A stretch of DNA of 64,000 nucleotides from Peribacillus alkalitolerans (GCF_010882125.1 NZ_JAAGVZ010000002.1:62001-126000), one strand, 5' to 3'; positions 41,115 through 50,585 are shown, counted from the first letter of the stretch. Translations and numbers: made by a program. Notes: generated by a model from the sequence alone, not told the origin.

Positions 41115-41314
41115 GAAAATAAATAAGAGCGGCTATCTCCATTATCAGAGTATACCCGCCCTTTATGCTTCTCTTGATATAATTTTTCCTTCTTTGTTTT
41201 AGTCTTTCTTGTTGTCATGTCTGTGAAGACATAAGGGCTTCTTCCAGCCTCTGGATTTCGTTTTCCTTCCCTTTTTAACTTTTCCCTTTTTTTCTTTGCT
41301 TCTGATTTTGCCAT
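41045..41314 (-). CDS. small basic hypothetical protein
   Basis: 89 residues. The first ~55 residues (AKSEAKKKREKLKREGKR, NPEAGRSPYVFTDMTTRK) are Lys/Arg-rich and resemble a conserved small protein family of Bacillus, probably nucleic-acid-associated (inference). The last ~25 residues are encoded antisense to the GNAT gene end and may be an extension peculiar to this strain. AAGGGG precedes ATG 41314. Confidence 0.6.
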   Translation of the reverse strand: MAKSEAKKKREKLKREGKRNPEAGRSPYVFTDMTTRKTKTKKEKLYQEKHKGRVYSDNGDSRSYLFSYLSKIHKLNFSPTLSNTQPVFL

Positions 41315-41340
41315 GTAAACCACCCCTTAAATTTCTAACT

Positions 41341-41463
41341 CAATTAATTATATACCTTACAGGTAGCTTGTGCATCCAATATGTACTAGTCTCCCATGAA
41401 CCTGAATTTTATAAGGATTGGGTAATCCATGTTTGGAATCTAGAGGAATGGTGTGCAAATTAA
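41341..41463 (+). pseudogene. possible orphan C-terminal gene fragment
   Basis: The frame ending at TAA 41461-41463 encodes a protein-like stretch (CIQYVLVSHEPEFYKDWV then IHVWNLEEWCAN) without a start codon or ribosome site, followed 12 bases later by a long hairpin AAGGTGACTC / GAGTCACCTT with a T-run. Looks like the tail of a lost rightward gene with its terminator. Family not recognised; could be chance. Confidence 0.25.
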
Positions 41464-41474
41464 AACAATTTTTA

Positions 41475-41551
41475 AGGTGACTCTATAAATCTAATCTCAT
41501 TTTCAATCAATATCATGTAATAATGAGTTTGTTTTGGAGTCACCTTTTTTT
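41475..41551 (+). terminator. hairpin with T-run, no intact gene upstream
   Basis: AAGGTGACTC ... GAGTCACCTTTTTTTT with an inner CTCATT / AATGAG stem. It sits just after the orphan fragment at 41341-41463. Confidence 0.5.
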
Positions 41552-41560
41552 CGAAAAAAA

Positions 41561-41584
41561 AAAAGGCATATTTGCCTTTTAAAA
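41561..41584 (-). terminator. terminator after 76-aa membrane protein gene
   Basis: AAAAGGCA / TGCCTTTT stem with a long T-run on the minus strand. Confidence 0.8.
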
Positions 41585-41591
41585 TTATTGG

Positions 41592-41822
41592 TTAAATAGC
41601 AATCATCATTAAAAACAAGAAAACTGATAATGCAACATAGCCAATGCCTGAATATTCAAGGGTATGATTTGATAGCTGGGAATGTAAGGATGAACTTCCT
41701 AATATCATATCTAATCCGATTAAGCCTAGGATAACTGGAATTGCAAACAGCGATTTTTTTCTAAGTAATACAATCGTTACAATAATACCAAGGATATATA
41801 CGGCTCCAACTAGAAATAACAT
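41592..41822 (-). CDS. small three-TM membrane protein
   Basis: 76 residues with three hydrophobic helices (LVGAVYILGIIVTIVLL; LFAIPVILGLIGLDMILG; IGYVALSVFLFLMMIAI) and short polar loops. AGGAGGG ribosome site and own terminator support a real gene. Family not recognised. Confidence 0.65.
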   Translation of the reverse strand: MLFLVGAVYILGIIVTIVLLRKKSLFAIPVILGLIGLDMILGSSSLHSQLSNHTLEYSGIGYVALSVFLFLMMIAI

Positions 41823-41928
41823 AAAATTCCCTCCTGATTAAGGACTATTTTTATATTTATTCATATACCCATTCTTTGATAACAGTAAAACTCAAGAAGT
41901 TTGTTAATTAGTTTAATTGGTCTTGTTT

Positions 41929-43269
41929 TTAACGCGCCTGGACCGATTTTGTATTCTCATCACTTTGTGATACCACTTGATTATCAGGCAATTCTGCCTC
42001 TAAATTTTTAACTCTAGGGTGTAAATATAAAAGTATTGCAGTAATAGCCCAACATATACCTATTATTGTTATAAACACTCCCATGCCCCTCCCTTCCCCT
42101 ACACCAAAAATATGCCCAAGGGTGCCAGCCAGGAATCCATTTTCTTTCATGGAAGGCTCAAATACAAAGTCTATGAGTGGACCTGCAAGTATATAGGCAA
42201 TGGGACTTAAAGACATTGCAATCATTCTCCTAAGTGCGAATACACGACCTTGAATATGGTGCGGTACCTTACTTTGCCAAATCACCTGACTGCACCCATT
42301 TGTAAGAGGCATGAAAAAAGACATGATCCCAATAGAAATTGCCACCATAACAGCAGAGGCTTTTAACCCGGCTAGTGTAAGTGCTAATCCTGAGAGAAAA
42401 CCGAATCCTAATATACCTTTGATCCTTTGCTTTGGTCCACCCCATGCCCCCATTAAAAGACCGCCTATTAACATTCCTATTCCGAGAGAAGAAATAACGA
42501 AGCCAAGAATTTTTTCATTAGAAAAAGATAGGACATATGGCTGGAGCAAAATATTATAAAAACCTAATAGAAAATTCGATATAGCAAAGAAAACCAACAG
42601 CCACAATAATCCTGGACGTTCAATAATATATTTCCATCCGTTAATCGCTTCGGTAAAGACAGATGTTTTTTTATGATCTACTTTATCATGACTTGTGACT
42701 CTTGGAATTCTTACAAACAAAAGAGATAAAAATGCAACGAGGAATGTTGAAAAATCTATGAGGACTATGCCGTGTAAATCTATGAGTTGAAAAAGGAACC
42801 CAGCCAAAATAGGACTAATAATAATTGCAATAGATTCCGCAACCTGAACCATCCCACTAGCTCTACCTAAATGCTTTTTAGGGACAAGTGTAGAGATGGC
42901 AGCTTGATAGGCTGGAAACTGTAAGGAGCCCGCAATGGAAGAAAAAGACAAGATGATATACAGATGCCATATTTCTAAATTGTTTGCCTTAAATAAAGCA
43001 AAAATTAATAAAGTTCCTACACCAGCAATCGAGTCACTGATAATCATGACCTTTCTTCTATCAAATCGATCGACTATGACACCAGCAAATGGTGAAAATA
43101 GGATTGCTGGTAATGTAGAAAATAATAGAATAAGAGAAAACATCGTTACAGAGCCAGTAGTCTTAAGTACCCAAACACCTAGTGCGAAATGGGTTAACCC
43201 AGAACCTATGACTGATACCAATTGACCGAACCAAATAATAAGAAAGGTCTTTAAACCATCAATTTTCAT
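41929..43269 (-). CDS. MFS transporter (macrolide efflux-like)
   Basis: 446 residues, ~12 TM helices. Major facilitator of the MFS_3/MefA-like group: N-terminal FLIIWFGQLVSVIGSGLTHF and ALGVWVLKTTGSVTMFSLI, loop 2-3 motif GVIVDRFDRRKVMI, and GLIGGLLMGAWGGPKQR between halves. Probably drug or metabolite export; substrate unassignable. It lies just downstream of the GGDEF gene in the same direction (27 bases), so the c-di-GMP riboswitch may also govern it. Confidence 0.88.
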   Translation of the reverse strand: MKIDGLKTFLIIWFGQLVSVIGSGLTHFALGVWVLKTTGSVTMFSLILLFSTLPAILFSPFAGVIVDRFDRRKVMIISDSIAGVGTLLIFALFKANNLEIWHLYIILSFSSIAGSLQFPAYQAAISTLVPKKHLGRASGMVQVAESIAIIISPILAGFLFQLIDLHGIVLIDFSTFLVAFLSLLFVRIPRVTSHDKVDHKKTSVFTEAINGWKYIIERPGLLWLLVFFAISNFLLGFYNILLQPYVLSFSNEKILGFVISSLGIGMLIGGLLMGAWGGPKQRIKGILGFGFLSGLALTLAGLKASAVMVAISIGIMSFFMPLTNGCSQVIWQSKVPHHIQGRVFALRRMIAMSLSPIAYILAGPLIDFVFEPSMKENGFLAGTLGHIFGVGEGRGMGVFITIIGICWAITAILLYLHPRVKNLEAELPDNQVVSQSDENTKSVQAR

Positions 43270-43296
43270 TGCTTTATTCCCCTTTTTGGGATTGTA

Positions 43297-44505
43297 TCAA
43301 ATGATGAAATCGCAATCAGTCTCGTCACCTGCAATGACCTGTTGATTTTTCCCTTGTTTTTTTGCAACATACAAAGCTTTATCAGCAGCTTTTTTTAAAG
43401 AGTCTACAGAATTACCGTGTAGTGGATAATATGCAACACCTGAACTAAACGTAATAAAAATTTGTTTATTATTAATTTTGATTGGGTTTTTAAAATAATA
43501 ATGATTTAAATTTTCATAAATCTGATCTATATTGCTTTCTCTCTCTCCCCTAATAATGATTAAAAATTCATCTCCAGCATATCTATAACCAGTTACAAAA
43601 TTATTACTAATACTATTTATTCCATCAGCTAGCACTTTCAAATATAAATCACCGACATCATGACCATAATTATCGTTTACATTCTTCAAATTGTCAGAGT
43701 CTAACATGATAAGCTTGATATCCTTGTTCTTATCTTCTAATAACTTCTCTAAATCATTGTGAAAGGCCCTTTGATTCTTTAAACCAGTTAGCTCATCTGT
43801 CTGGGACATGGTATAAATTTTTTCATAGAGCCTAGCTGTTTCAATGGAATTAATGACTTGAGTACCAATGATTTGTAGTAAATCTTCATGTTCCTTTCGA
43901 TAGGCAAAATCTCTAAAACTTTGAGCAGAAATCACACCTTTTACATGATCGTCAATAATGACTGGAACAAAAATACAAGAACAGGTTTCATCTCCAATCA
44001 CAGCATCAAACTCTTTTAATTCACTGGCTTGATTTTGATGTATGATTTTTCGACTTCTTATTACTTTCGAAATATAATTATCACCAAGGTCAGTAGTAAT
44101 CTCCGGGAAAATTTCACCATGTTCAACCAAAAATATGATTTTAATTTGAGATTCGGCCTCATTATATAAAGCAATGAAAAATGATTCTGTAGGCATTACC
44201 TTCGAAACCATTTCATATGCATTTTGAAGTAGAGTACTTTCATCTAACGTCTTGCTACAAATTTGTCCAAACTCATGCAATATTCTGTAGTGCTTATTTA
44301 ACCAACTCATGTTTTCCATTTGAGCATTAATTGAAAATAGTTGTTCGAATATAGATTCTAGAATCCCCTTTGTTTCACTATCATCAATATTATTAAAAAA
44401 AGATTTATTGAATGAATGATAAGAAGAATTTCCGGACTGAATATCTTTTAACAGGTGGTTGATCATATTTAAGATTTTTTGGTTTTCAGAGCTTGTAAAT
44501 CCCAC
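43297..44505 (-). CDS. GAF-GGDEF diguanylate cyclase
   Basis: 402 residues from GTG 44505, which follows AAAGGAGG at seven bases; the open frame runs upstream without a site. N-terminal helical region, GAF domain (~residues 85-230, with IFVPVIIDDHVKGVISAQSF), then GGDEF domain with TDELTGLKNQRAFHNDL, DSDNLKNVNDNYGHDVGD and active site YAGDEF (AGDEF variant, compatible with activity). No RxxD inhibitory site was obvious. It makes c-di-GMP from two GTP in the cytosol. A c-di-GMP-I riboswitch lies in its leader, so its product should feed back on its own expression. Confidence 0.92.
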   Translation of the reverse strand: MGFTSSENQKILNMINHLLKDIQSGNSSYHSFNKSFFNNIDDSETKGILESIFEQLFSINAQMENMSWLNKHYRILHEFGQICSKTLDESTLLQNAYEMVSKVMPTESFFIALYNEAESQIKIIFLVEHGEIFPEITTDLGDNYISKVIRSRKIIHQNQASELKEFDAVIGDETCSCIFVPVIIDDHVKGVISAQSFRDFAYRKEHEDLLQIIGTQVINSIETARLYEKIYTMSQTDELTGLKNQRAFHNDLEKLLEDKNKDIKLIMLDSDNLKNVNDNYGHDVGDLYLKVLADGINSISNNFVTGYRYAGDEFLIIIRGERESNIDQIYENLNHYYFKNPIKINNKQIFITFSSGVAYYPLHGNSVDSLKKAADKALYVAKKQGKNQQVIAGDETDCDFII

Positions 44506-44590
44506 AATAATACCTCCTTTAAAAGAAATATAATCCTGTAAGTCATAAGTAGTGGTCAATAAAACCACTTAATTATCTCCTAAAAAACTC

Positions 44591-44716
44591 AAAAAAAGAT
44601 TAATCGATTACCGATTAATCTATGACTACAAAATTAATTACGGTAACTGGCTGGCATAGTCATATGACTTTAGCCCCTATAGCTTTGCGTCTTCATTTTT
44701 CAATGAATTTGCCCTA
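44591..44716 (-). promoter_or_regulatory. c-di-GMP-I (GEMM-I) riboswitch
   Basis: Minus strand: AGGGCAAATTCATTG, the conserved GACGCAAAGCTATAGGGGCT, a short P2 arm, then ATGCCAGCCAGTTACCG (44641-44714). This is the class I c-di-GMP aptamer. It is followed by a terminator stem AGATTAATCG / CGATTAATCT and T-run (44591-44621). Controls the GGDEF gene that follows. Confidence 0.93.
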
Positions 44717-44872
44717 AACCTTATTTAATTAGTACTATGTATTTACATATTATACTAAATATATAGTTCTTTTTTATCATAGTCAATTATAATTATAAAA
44801 TTTCCAACATTACAATATTATTAAATATATATTCCATGTCCTTGCTAATTATCCCTTTGTTATACGTGCTAT

Positions 44873-45025
44873 CTAACTAGGATTATTTTCGTCTAATGAT
44901 AATGTAATCACTTGCGTGTATTCCCCTTGTTTGATTTCCTCTTCTGTAGCACTTTCATTTAACACGTCGTCTGTATTTATTCCTTCAGCAAGTGTAGGGT
45001 CATTGTTTGTCTTTTTTTTCATCAT
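44873..45025 (-). CDS. small acidic hypothetical protein (50 aa)
   Basis: 50 codons from ATG 45025 (or 49 from ATG 45022) with AAGGAGTG upstream. Lys-rich start (MMKKKTNNDPTLAEGINTDD) then an acidic, polar body (NESATEEEIKQGEYTQVITL). Hydrophilic, no TM helix. Family not recognised; size and composition fit the many small spore or stress proteins of Bacillus, without proof. Confidence 0.55.
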   Translation of the reverse strand: MMKKKTNNDPTLAEGINTDDVLNESATEEEIKQGEYTQVITLSLDENNPS

Positions 45026-45133
45026 TTATGACACTCCTTTCATCATCATTATTTTCCTTGCGATAAACATCTATTCAATAACAAAGAAAGTTGGAATAAA
45101 TCATTTTGATACAAAAGGTTTTTATTGGATACT

Positions 45134-45168
45134 AAAACGCAATGGCCAGCAAAAAGCCATTGCGTTTT
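45134..45168 (-). terminator. terminator after pcp
   Basis: Perfect AAAACGCAATGGC / GCCATTGCGTTTT stem. Confidence 0.85.
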
Positions 45169-45209
45169 AATCATTTATCTAATTTCTTTTGAGGTACTTG
45201 ATTTAATAT

Positions 45210-45857
45210 CTAATGTGTTTGTCCTCCGACCACAACTATATCATTTTCATGATTTACAGCTGCCTCAATTGCCAATTCAAGACCTCTAACAATGGTATCA
45301 AGAGACATGCTAGGTTGTCCTGGATGTTTTGCAGCCTGTTCAGGTAGGAAAGGGATATGGATAAATCCGCCCCTGATAGCATTACCTTTTCCATGTAAGA
45401 TATGTAAAAGTGCATAAAAAATATGATTACAAACAAACGTACTTGCAGTGTGTGATATAGTGGCAGGTACCCCATTTTCTCTTAGATTTTTTACCATCGA
45501 TTTAATAGGAAGAGTGGACCAGTACCCAACAGGTCCATCCTGGATAATTGGAGTATCTATAGGTTGTTGGCCGTTATTGTCTGGGATTCGAGCATCATTT
45601 ACATTGATTGCAATTCTTTCAAAGGTAATATCTGGTCTTCCGCCTGCTTGTCCTACACAAATCACCAGGAATGGTTTTAGTTCATCCATATATTCTTTTA
45701 ATGTATTTATAGACTCATTAAATACAGTTGGTAATTGACGTGCGACTACGGTGTGATGTTTAATTACTTGTTCATTTAATTTCTTGACTGCTTCTATTGA
45801 TGGATTTGTTTGTTCCCCACCAAATGGATCAAAGCCTGTGATTAAAATATTTCCCAT
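45210..45857 (-). CDS. pcp: pyrrolidone-carboxylate (pyroglutamyl) peptidase
   Basis: 215-residue C15 cysteine peptidase that removes N-terminal pyroglutamate from peptides in the cytosol. Catalytic Glu in DITFERIAINVNDARIPDN, Cys in SHTASTFVCNHIFYALL, and His in GGFIHIPFLPEQ; N-terminus LITGFDPFGGEQTNPS is definitive. AGGAGGC ribosome site. Monocistronic, divergent from the S-box-controlled metI. Confidence 0.96.
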   Translation of the reverse strand: MGNILITGFDPFGGEQTNPSIEAVKKLNEQVIKHHTVVARQLPTVFNESINTLKEYMDELKPFLVICVGQAGGRPDITFERIAINVNDARIPDNNGQQPIDTPIIQDGPVGYWSTLPIKSMVKNLRENGVPATISHTASTFVCNHIFYALLHILHGKGNAIRGGFIHIPFLPEQAAKHPGQPSMSLDTIVRGLELAIEAAVNHENDIVVVGGQTH

Positions 45858-46024
45858 TGGTATGCCTCCTAAAACAATTAACTTTTTCGTATCTTATAAA
45901 AAAAGGTTTATGGACTTTTTCAATGTTAAATAGACCCTAACACTATTTTTTGAATGATTCAACAATTTGTTGTTGTAATTTTTTCCTAATTGTTATACAT
46001 TAATAACGACAATTAAATTGAATA

Positions 46025-46190
46025 TTTCTTTATCAAGAGAGGTAGAGGGAAATGGCCCTATGACACCTCAGCAACCTTCAGCTATAAAGTTGAAAAGGTG
46101 CTAATTCCATCAAGTTCATTTCGGACTTGGGAGATAAGGAGAACGGCTCTGCTTTTAAAAGTCCTTCTTCTTATGAAGGGCTTTTTTATT
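46025..46190 (+). promoter_or_regulatory. SAM-I (S-box) riboswitch upstream of metI
   Basis: P1 arms TCTTTATC / GATAAGGAGA, core GTAGAGGGAAATGGCCCTATGA, CCTCAGCAACC, and AAAGGTGCTAATTCC, followed by terminator stem AAAAGTCCTTC / GAAGGGCTTTTTT (46156-46187). Second S-box in the window; gates metI-metC on low SAM. Confidence 0.97.
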
Positions 46191-46218
46191 TTTCTAAATG
46201 ATTTTAGGGGGAAAATTA

Positions 46219-47331
46219 ATGTTTGAAATTGAGACAAGACTTGTACAAATTGGGAACAAAAGTGACACCGCAACTGGTACCGTCAACCCACCAGTCTACT
46301 TTTCTACGGCTTATAGGCACGAAGGAATTGGTGAATCAACAGGATTTGACTATAGTAGAACTGGAAATCCAACTCGTGGGTTATTAGAAAAAGCCATTGC
46401 AAATTTAGAAGGCGGTGATCAAGGCTTCGCATGTAGTTCGGGGATGGCCGCAATTGCTACTCTATTGTGCTTATTCCAATCAGGAGATGAATGGATTGTA
46501 TCAAAGGATTTATATGGTGGAACTTATCGCTTGTTGGAAGAAGGCTATCGTAAATGGGGATTGACTAGCCAATACGTTAATACAGCAAATACCCAAGAGG
46601 TAGAAAATGCTATCACCTCCTCAACAAAGGCAATTTTCTTGGAAACTCCATCTAATCCACTAATGGAGATCACAGATATTCAAGAAATCGCAGCCATTGC
46701 TAAGAAACATGATTTACTACTTATAGTAGATAACACTTTCTACACACCTTTACTTCAAAGACCTATTGAATTAGGGGCAGATATTGTCATTCATAGTGCA
46801 ACTAAATACCTTGGTGGCCATAATGATGTGCTGGCAGGTTTGATTGTGTCTAAAGGGAAGAAGCTTAGCGAACAATTGTTTTATCATCATAATGCATCTG
46901 GAGCAGTGCTCAGCCCATTTGATTCATGGCTGTTAATTAGGGGGATGAAAACATTATCGCTTCGAATGGCGAAACATGAGGAAAACGCAAAAAAGGTTGT
47001 TTCTTATTTACAAAATCATGAAGCAGTTAGTGATGTCCTATACCCTGGTCGTGGAGGCATGATCTCTTTTAGGTTGAAGAAAGAGGAATGGGTTCCTAAA
47101 TTATTGAAATCGTTTAGGCTAATTACATTTGCTGAAAGCCTTGGTGGTGTTGAAAGCTTCATTACATATCCAGCCACTCAAACACATGCTGATATCCCTG
47201 AGGAAATTCGTATAAGTCGTGGGGTATGTAATCGTCTTCTTCGTTTATCTGTCGGAATCGAAAATGAAACCGATTTAATCAATGATTTAGAATATGCCCT
47301 TAAATCAGTACAAGTGGAGGTATTATCATGA
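46219..47331 (+). CDS. metI: cystathionine gamma-synthase / O-acetylhomoserine thiolyase MetI
   Basis: 370-residue PLP enzyme of the Cys/Met metabolism family. PLP-binding SATKYLGGHND with the Schiff-base Lys, EGGDQGFACSSGMAAI near the N-terminus and FAESLGGVESFITYP at the C-terminus are hallmarks of Bacillus MetI, which joins acetylhomoserine with cysteine or sulfide. ATG 46219 follows AGGGGG; upstream codons are inside the leader. Overlaps metC by four bases. Confidence 0.94.
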   Translation: MFEIETRLVQIGNKSDTATGTVNPPVYFSTAYRHEGIGESTGFDYSRTGNPTRGLLEKAIANLEGGDQGFACSSGMAAIATLLCLFQSGDEWIVSKDLYGGTYRLLEEGYRKWGLTSQYVNTANTQEVENAITSSTKAIFLETPSNPLMEITDIQEIAAIAKKHDLLLIVDNTFYTPLLQRPIELGADIVIHSATKYLGGHNDVLAGLIVSKGKKLSEQLFYHHNASGAVLSPFDSWLLIRGMKTLSLRMAKHEENAKKVVSYLQNHEAVSDVLYPGRGGMISFRLKKEEWVPKLLKSFRLITFAESLGGVESFITYPATQTHADIPEEIRISRGVCNRLLRLSVGIENETDLINDLEYALKSVQVEVLS

Positions 47332-48497
47332 ACGAAAGTCCCTGTTTTTCATTTCAAACCAATCTATTGCATCATTCAAACAAAACAGAGCCAACAACCG
47401 GAGCGGTAAATGTCCCTATTCATTTATCGTCGACTTTTCATCAAAATAAATTAGATCATTTTGGTGAATATGATTATTCTCGTTCAGGTAATCCAACCAG
47501 GAAAGCATTAGAAGAACAGATAGCTCTACTTGAAAATGGCTATAGAGGGTTTGCATTTTCTTCAGGTATGGCAGCTATTTCAAGTACATTTTTATTATTT
47601 TCCCAATGGGATCATATCATCATTTCTGAAGATGTATATGGCGGCACATACCGAGTGGTAACAGAAGTACTTAATAGACTTGGAATCTATCATACCTTTG
47701 TTGATATGACGAATTTAGAAGAAGTTAAAAAAGCGATACGGCCAAACACAAAGGCCTTTTACATCGAAACACCATCAAATCCATTATTAAAGATCATAGA
47801 CATACAAGCAATTAGTCAGATAGCGAAAGAAAAAAACGCATTAACGATTGTCGATAACACATTTCTTACTCCCCTTCTACAGAAACCGTTAGATCTGGGT
47901 GCTGATATTGTTTTGCATAGTGCAACTAAATTTTTATCTGGTCATAGTGATGTATTAGCAGGATTGGCCGTTGTAAAAAATCCAGAACTTGCTGATAGGC
48001 TCTATTTTTTACAAAATTCATTTGGTGCAGTATTGGGGGTTCAAGATTGCTGGCTTCTATTAAGAGGGTTAAAGACCTTATATGTAAGATTGAAACAATC
48101 CACATCATCTGCAGAAAAACTAGCGTCCTATCTTGAGAGTCACCCATTCATCAGAAAGGTATTTTATCCAGGTCTACCTTCACATCCAGGTTATTATCTA
48201 CAGAAATCTCAAGCTAATGGTCCAGGTGCAGTCCTTTCCTTTGAACTTTATAATGAAGAACAAATAGGAGACTTTATTGAACACTTGAAAATCCCTGTTT
48301 TTGCTGTTAGCTTAGGTGCGGTTGAATCTATTCTTTCTTATCCCGCCAAGATGTCACACGCCTCTATGTGTGAGGAAGAACGAAATAAACGTGGTATTTC
48401 TAACAAGTTATTGAGATTATCTGTGGGCATTGAGAATGTCGATGATTTGATTAAAGACTTCGAGTATGCGTTTAATCAATGTGCGGTTTATTCTTAG
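47328..48497 (+). CDS. metC: cystathionine beta-lyase MetC
   Basis: 389-residue PLP lyase splitting cystathionine to homocysteine, pyruvate and ammonia. SATKFLSGHSDVLAG with PLP Lys, YDYSRSGNPTRKALE and GAVESILSYPAKMSHASM. Translationally coupled to metI (ATGA overlap), as in the Bacillus metIC operon, so both steps are gated by the same S-box. A hairpin terminator follows. Confidence 0.94.
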   Translation: MNESPCFSFQTNLLHHSNKTEPTTGAVNVPIHLSSTFHQNKLDHFGEYDYSRSGNPTRKALEEQIALLENGYRGFAFSSGMAAISSTFLLFSQWDHIIISEDVYGGTYRVVTEVLNRLGIYHTFVDMTNLEEVKKAIRPNTKAFYIETPSNPLLKIIDIQAISQIAKEKNALTIVDNTFLTPLLQKPLDLGADIVLHSATKFLSGHSDVLAGLAVVKNPELADRLYFLQNSFGAVLGVQDCWLLLRGLKTLYVRLKQSTSSAEKLASYLESHPFIRKVFYPGLPSHPGYYLQKSQANGPGAVLSFELYNEEQIGDFIEHLKIPVFAVSLGAVESILSYPAKMSHASMCEEERNKRGISNKLLRLSVGIENVDDLIKDFEYAFNQCAVYS

Positions 48498-48507
48498 AGC
48501 AAAAGGA

Positions 48508-48534
48508 ACACCGTTCAAAAATTTGAACGGTGTT
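48508..48534. terminator. terminator between metC and purT
   Basis: AACACCGTTCA / TGAACGGTGTT stem, T-rich on the metC side; may work in both directions. Confidence 0.8.
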
Positions 48535-48544
48535 TATTATCTCA

Positions 48545-49699
48545 CTATGAAATGGTCATTTGTTTGAGTGCTAGTTTAGCATTTTCCCTGGCTTTTTCTG
48601 TAGTATCTGATGTCGACAATGTAACTGCCATTCTCCGTCCAAGTTTAGTGACAGGCTTCCCAAAAATACGGACTTGAGTATTTTCAAAAGCTAAAGCTTT
48701 CTCCACGCCACTAATTGTGTAATCATTTAATTCGTCAACTGTTTTAAGTGGGCGACTTGCTCCTGGGGTTAGAAGATTGATTTCAGTAATCGGAAAACCT
48801 AAAATGGCGCGAACATGTAAAGCGAACTCAGATAAGTTTTGTGTGACCAAAGTAACCAACCCAGTATCATGAGGACGTGGCGATACTTCACTGAAGTAGA
48901 CTTTATCCTTAGAAAGGAATAACTCGACACCAAATATGCCATAACCACCTAGCTCATCAGTTATCGTCTTTGCGATTCTTTCAGCTTCATGAGTTTGAGT
49001 TTCGCTCATCCTATGTGGTTGCCAAGATTCAATATAATCGCCATCCTTTTGAATATGTCCAATTGGTGCACAGAACTTTGTCCCATTTACTGCACGAACT
49101 GTAAGAAGAGTGATTTCTGAGTCAAATTGAATGAATTCCTCTATTATGACTCTCCCGTTTTGAACCCTTCCTCCCTCCATTGCAATATTCCAGCATCTTC
49201 CCAATTCTTCTTCTGAACGACATACGCTCTGACCTTTACCTGAAGAACTCATAAGAGGCTTGATCACACATGGGAAGCCGATTTCTTTAGCAGCAAGAGT
49301 AAAGTCTTCAAATGTTTCAGCAAAACGATATTTAGCTGTAGGTAGCCCTAGTTCTTCAGACGCTAATCTTCGAATCCCCTCACGATCCATCGTTAACTTA
49401 GCCGCACGTGCATTAGGGATAACTCGATATCCTTCAGCTTCCAACAATATAAGCTCTGAAGTGGCTATTGCCTCAATTTCAGGAACAATCAAATCCGGTT
49501 GTTCTTTTTCAATGATTTCTCTAATTTGATTAGGATCAAGCATATCAATGACATAACTGCGTTGTGCTACCTGCATGGCTGGTGCATGTTCATATCGATC
49601 CACAGCAACTGTCTCAACACCAAGACGTGCAGCTTCTAAAAGCACTTCTTTTCCTAATTCACCTGAACCAAGTAATAAGATTTTTTTTGAGAGATACAT
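48545..49699 (-). CDS. purT: formate-dependent GAR transformylase PurT
   Basis: 384-residue ATP-grasp enzyme making formyl-GAR from formate and ATP in purine synthesis. N-terminus [20 protein letters not shown] (pre-ATP-grasp fold), [15 protein letters not shown] nucleotide loop, [21 protein letters not shown] metal site, and the C-terminal [22 protein letters not shown] upstream. Divergent from hpt; the 304-bp spacer holds an inverted repeat resembling a PurR box. Confidence 0.95.
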   Translation of the reverse strand: MYLSKKILLLGSGELGKEVLLEAARLGVETVAVDRYEHAPAMQVAQRSYVIDMLDPNQIREIIEKEQPDLIVPEIEAIATSELILLEAEGYRVIPNARAAKLTMDREGIRRLASEELGLPTAKYRFAETFEDFTLAAKEIGFPCVIKPLMSSSGKGQSVCRSEEELGRCWNIAMEGGRVQNGRVIIEEFIQFDSEITLLTVRAVNGTKFCAPIGHIQKDGDYIESWQPHRMSETQTHEAERIAKTITDELGGYGIFGVELFLSKDKVYFSEVSPRPHDTGLVTLVTQNLSEFALHVRAILGFPITEINLLTPGASRPLKTVDELNDYTISGVEKALAFENTQVRIFGKPVTKLGRRMAVTLSTSDTTEKARENAKLALKQMTIS

Positions 49700-49826
49700 A
49701 GGGTCCTCCTCAGTGGTTTTTTACCATTATAAACGAATTATAGATAAATAAAAACTATAATTAATCGTCTTTACAGATATAAACGTGATTTCATATATTT
49801 ATTATCGGAAATTTACACTTTAAAAA

Positions 49827-49846
49827 CGAACAATTGTGATTGTCGG
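49827..49846. promoter_or_regulatory. candidate PurR-type inverted repeat
   Basis: CGAACAAT, four bases, ATTGTCGG: a one-mismatch inverted repeat containing the CGAACAAT half-site familiar from Bacillus PurBoxes, between divergent purT and hpt. The spacing is shorter than in described PurR operators, so the call is tentative. The rest of the 49700-50003 spacer shows nothing else. Confidence 0.4.
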
Positions 49847-50003
49847 ATTTTTTAGGGATACACCAGATATTCCATACTAATGTTTGAATGAGAATACATA
49901 ATTGGGACAAAAACTAAGAGATGGGTATTAATAATTTACTTTTTTTATAAAAATTTCCTTTACCCATTAGACTAAGACCCTTAATAGAAAGAAGGTTGAA
50001 TTT

Positions 50004-50531
50004 ATGGCATACAAAGTTAAAGATATAATGATTTCGGAAGCGGAAATTAAGGAAAGAGTGAAGAAAATTGCAGAGGAAATTGTGACCTCTTTTAATAATG
50101 AAGAAATTGTGATGATTATTGTTCTAAAAGGATCGTTTGTATTTGCAGCTGACTTAATCCGTGAGATGCAAGGCGATATTAAAGTTGATTTTATCTCAGT
50201 TTCGAGTTATAACGACCAAACTGAAACTTCTGGTAAAGTAAAACTATTAAAGGATCTGGATGCTAATATTACGAATCAGAATGTAGTAGTTATTGAAGAT
50301 ATTATTGACAGTGGACTAACCTTACATTTTTTGCGAGACCATTTACAGATGCATAAACCTAAGCAAATCAAAATTTGTACTCTTTTAGACAAGCCCGAAA
50401 GAAGAAAAGTTGACTTAATGGTCGATTTTGTTGGCTTTGTTATTCCTGACGAATTCATTGTTGGATATGGCATTGATTATGCACAAAAATACAGAAATCT
50501 GCCTTATATCGCTACGGTGGAAGAATATTAG
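50004..50531 (+). CDS. hpt: hypoxanthine (guanine) phosphoribosyltransferase
   Basis: 175-residue purine salvage enzyme transferring PRPP to hypoxanthine/guanine. PRPP loop VVVIEDIIDSGLTLHFL and the LKGSFVFAADLIR segment are clear, and the C-terminal YGIDYAQKYRNLPYIATV is typical. In Bacillus hpt is normally between tilS and ftsH; this stand-alone gene next to purT is either a second copy or a relocated one. AGAAGG upstream. Confidence 0.93.
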   Translation: MAYKVKDIMISEAEIKERVKKIAEEIVTSFNNEEIVMIIVLKGSFVFAADLIREMQGDIKVDFISVSSYNDQTETSGKVKLLKDLDANITNQNVVVIEDIIDSGLTLHFLRDHLQMHKPKQIKICTLLDKPERRKVDLMVDFVGFVIPDEFIVGYGIDYAQKYRNLPYIATVEEY

Positions 50532-50543
50532 GCTATGAAATAA

Positions 50544-50585
50544 AGGGAAGGATACTTTTTGAATAAGAAATGTATCCTTCCCTTA
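50544..50585 (+). terminator. hairpin after hpt
   Basis: AAGGGAAGGATAC / GTATCCTTCCCTT perfect 13-bp stem; the downstream T-run is poor. Confidence 0.65.
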
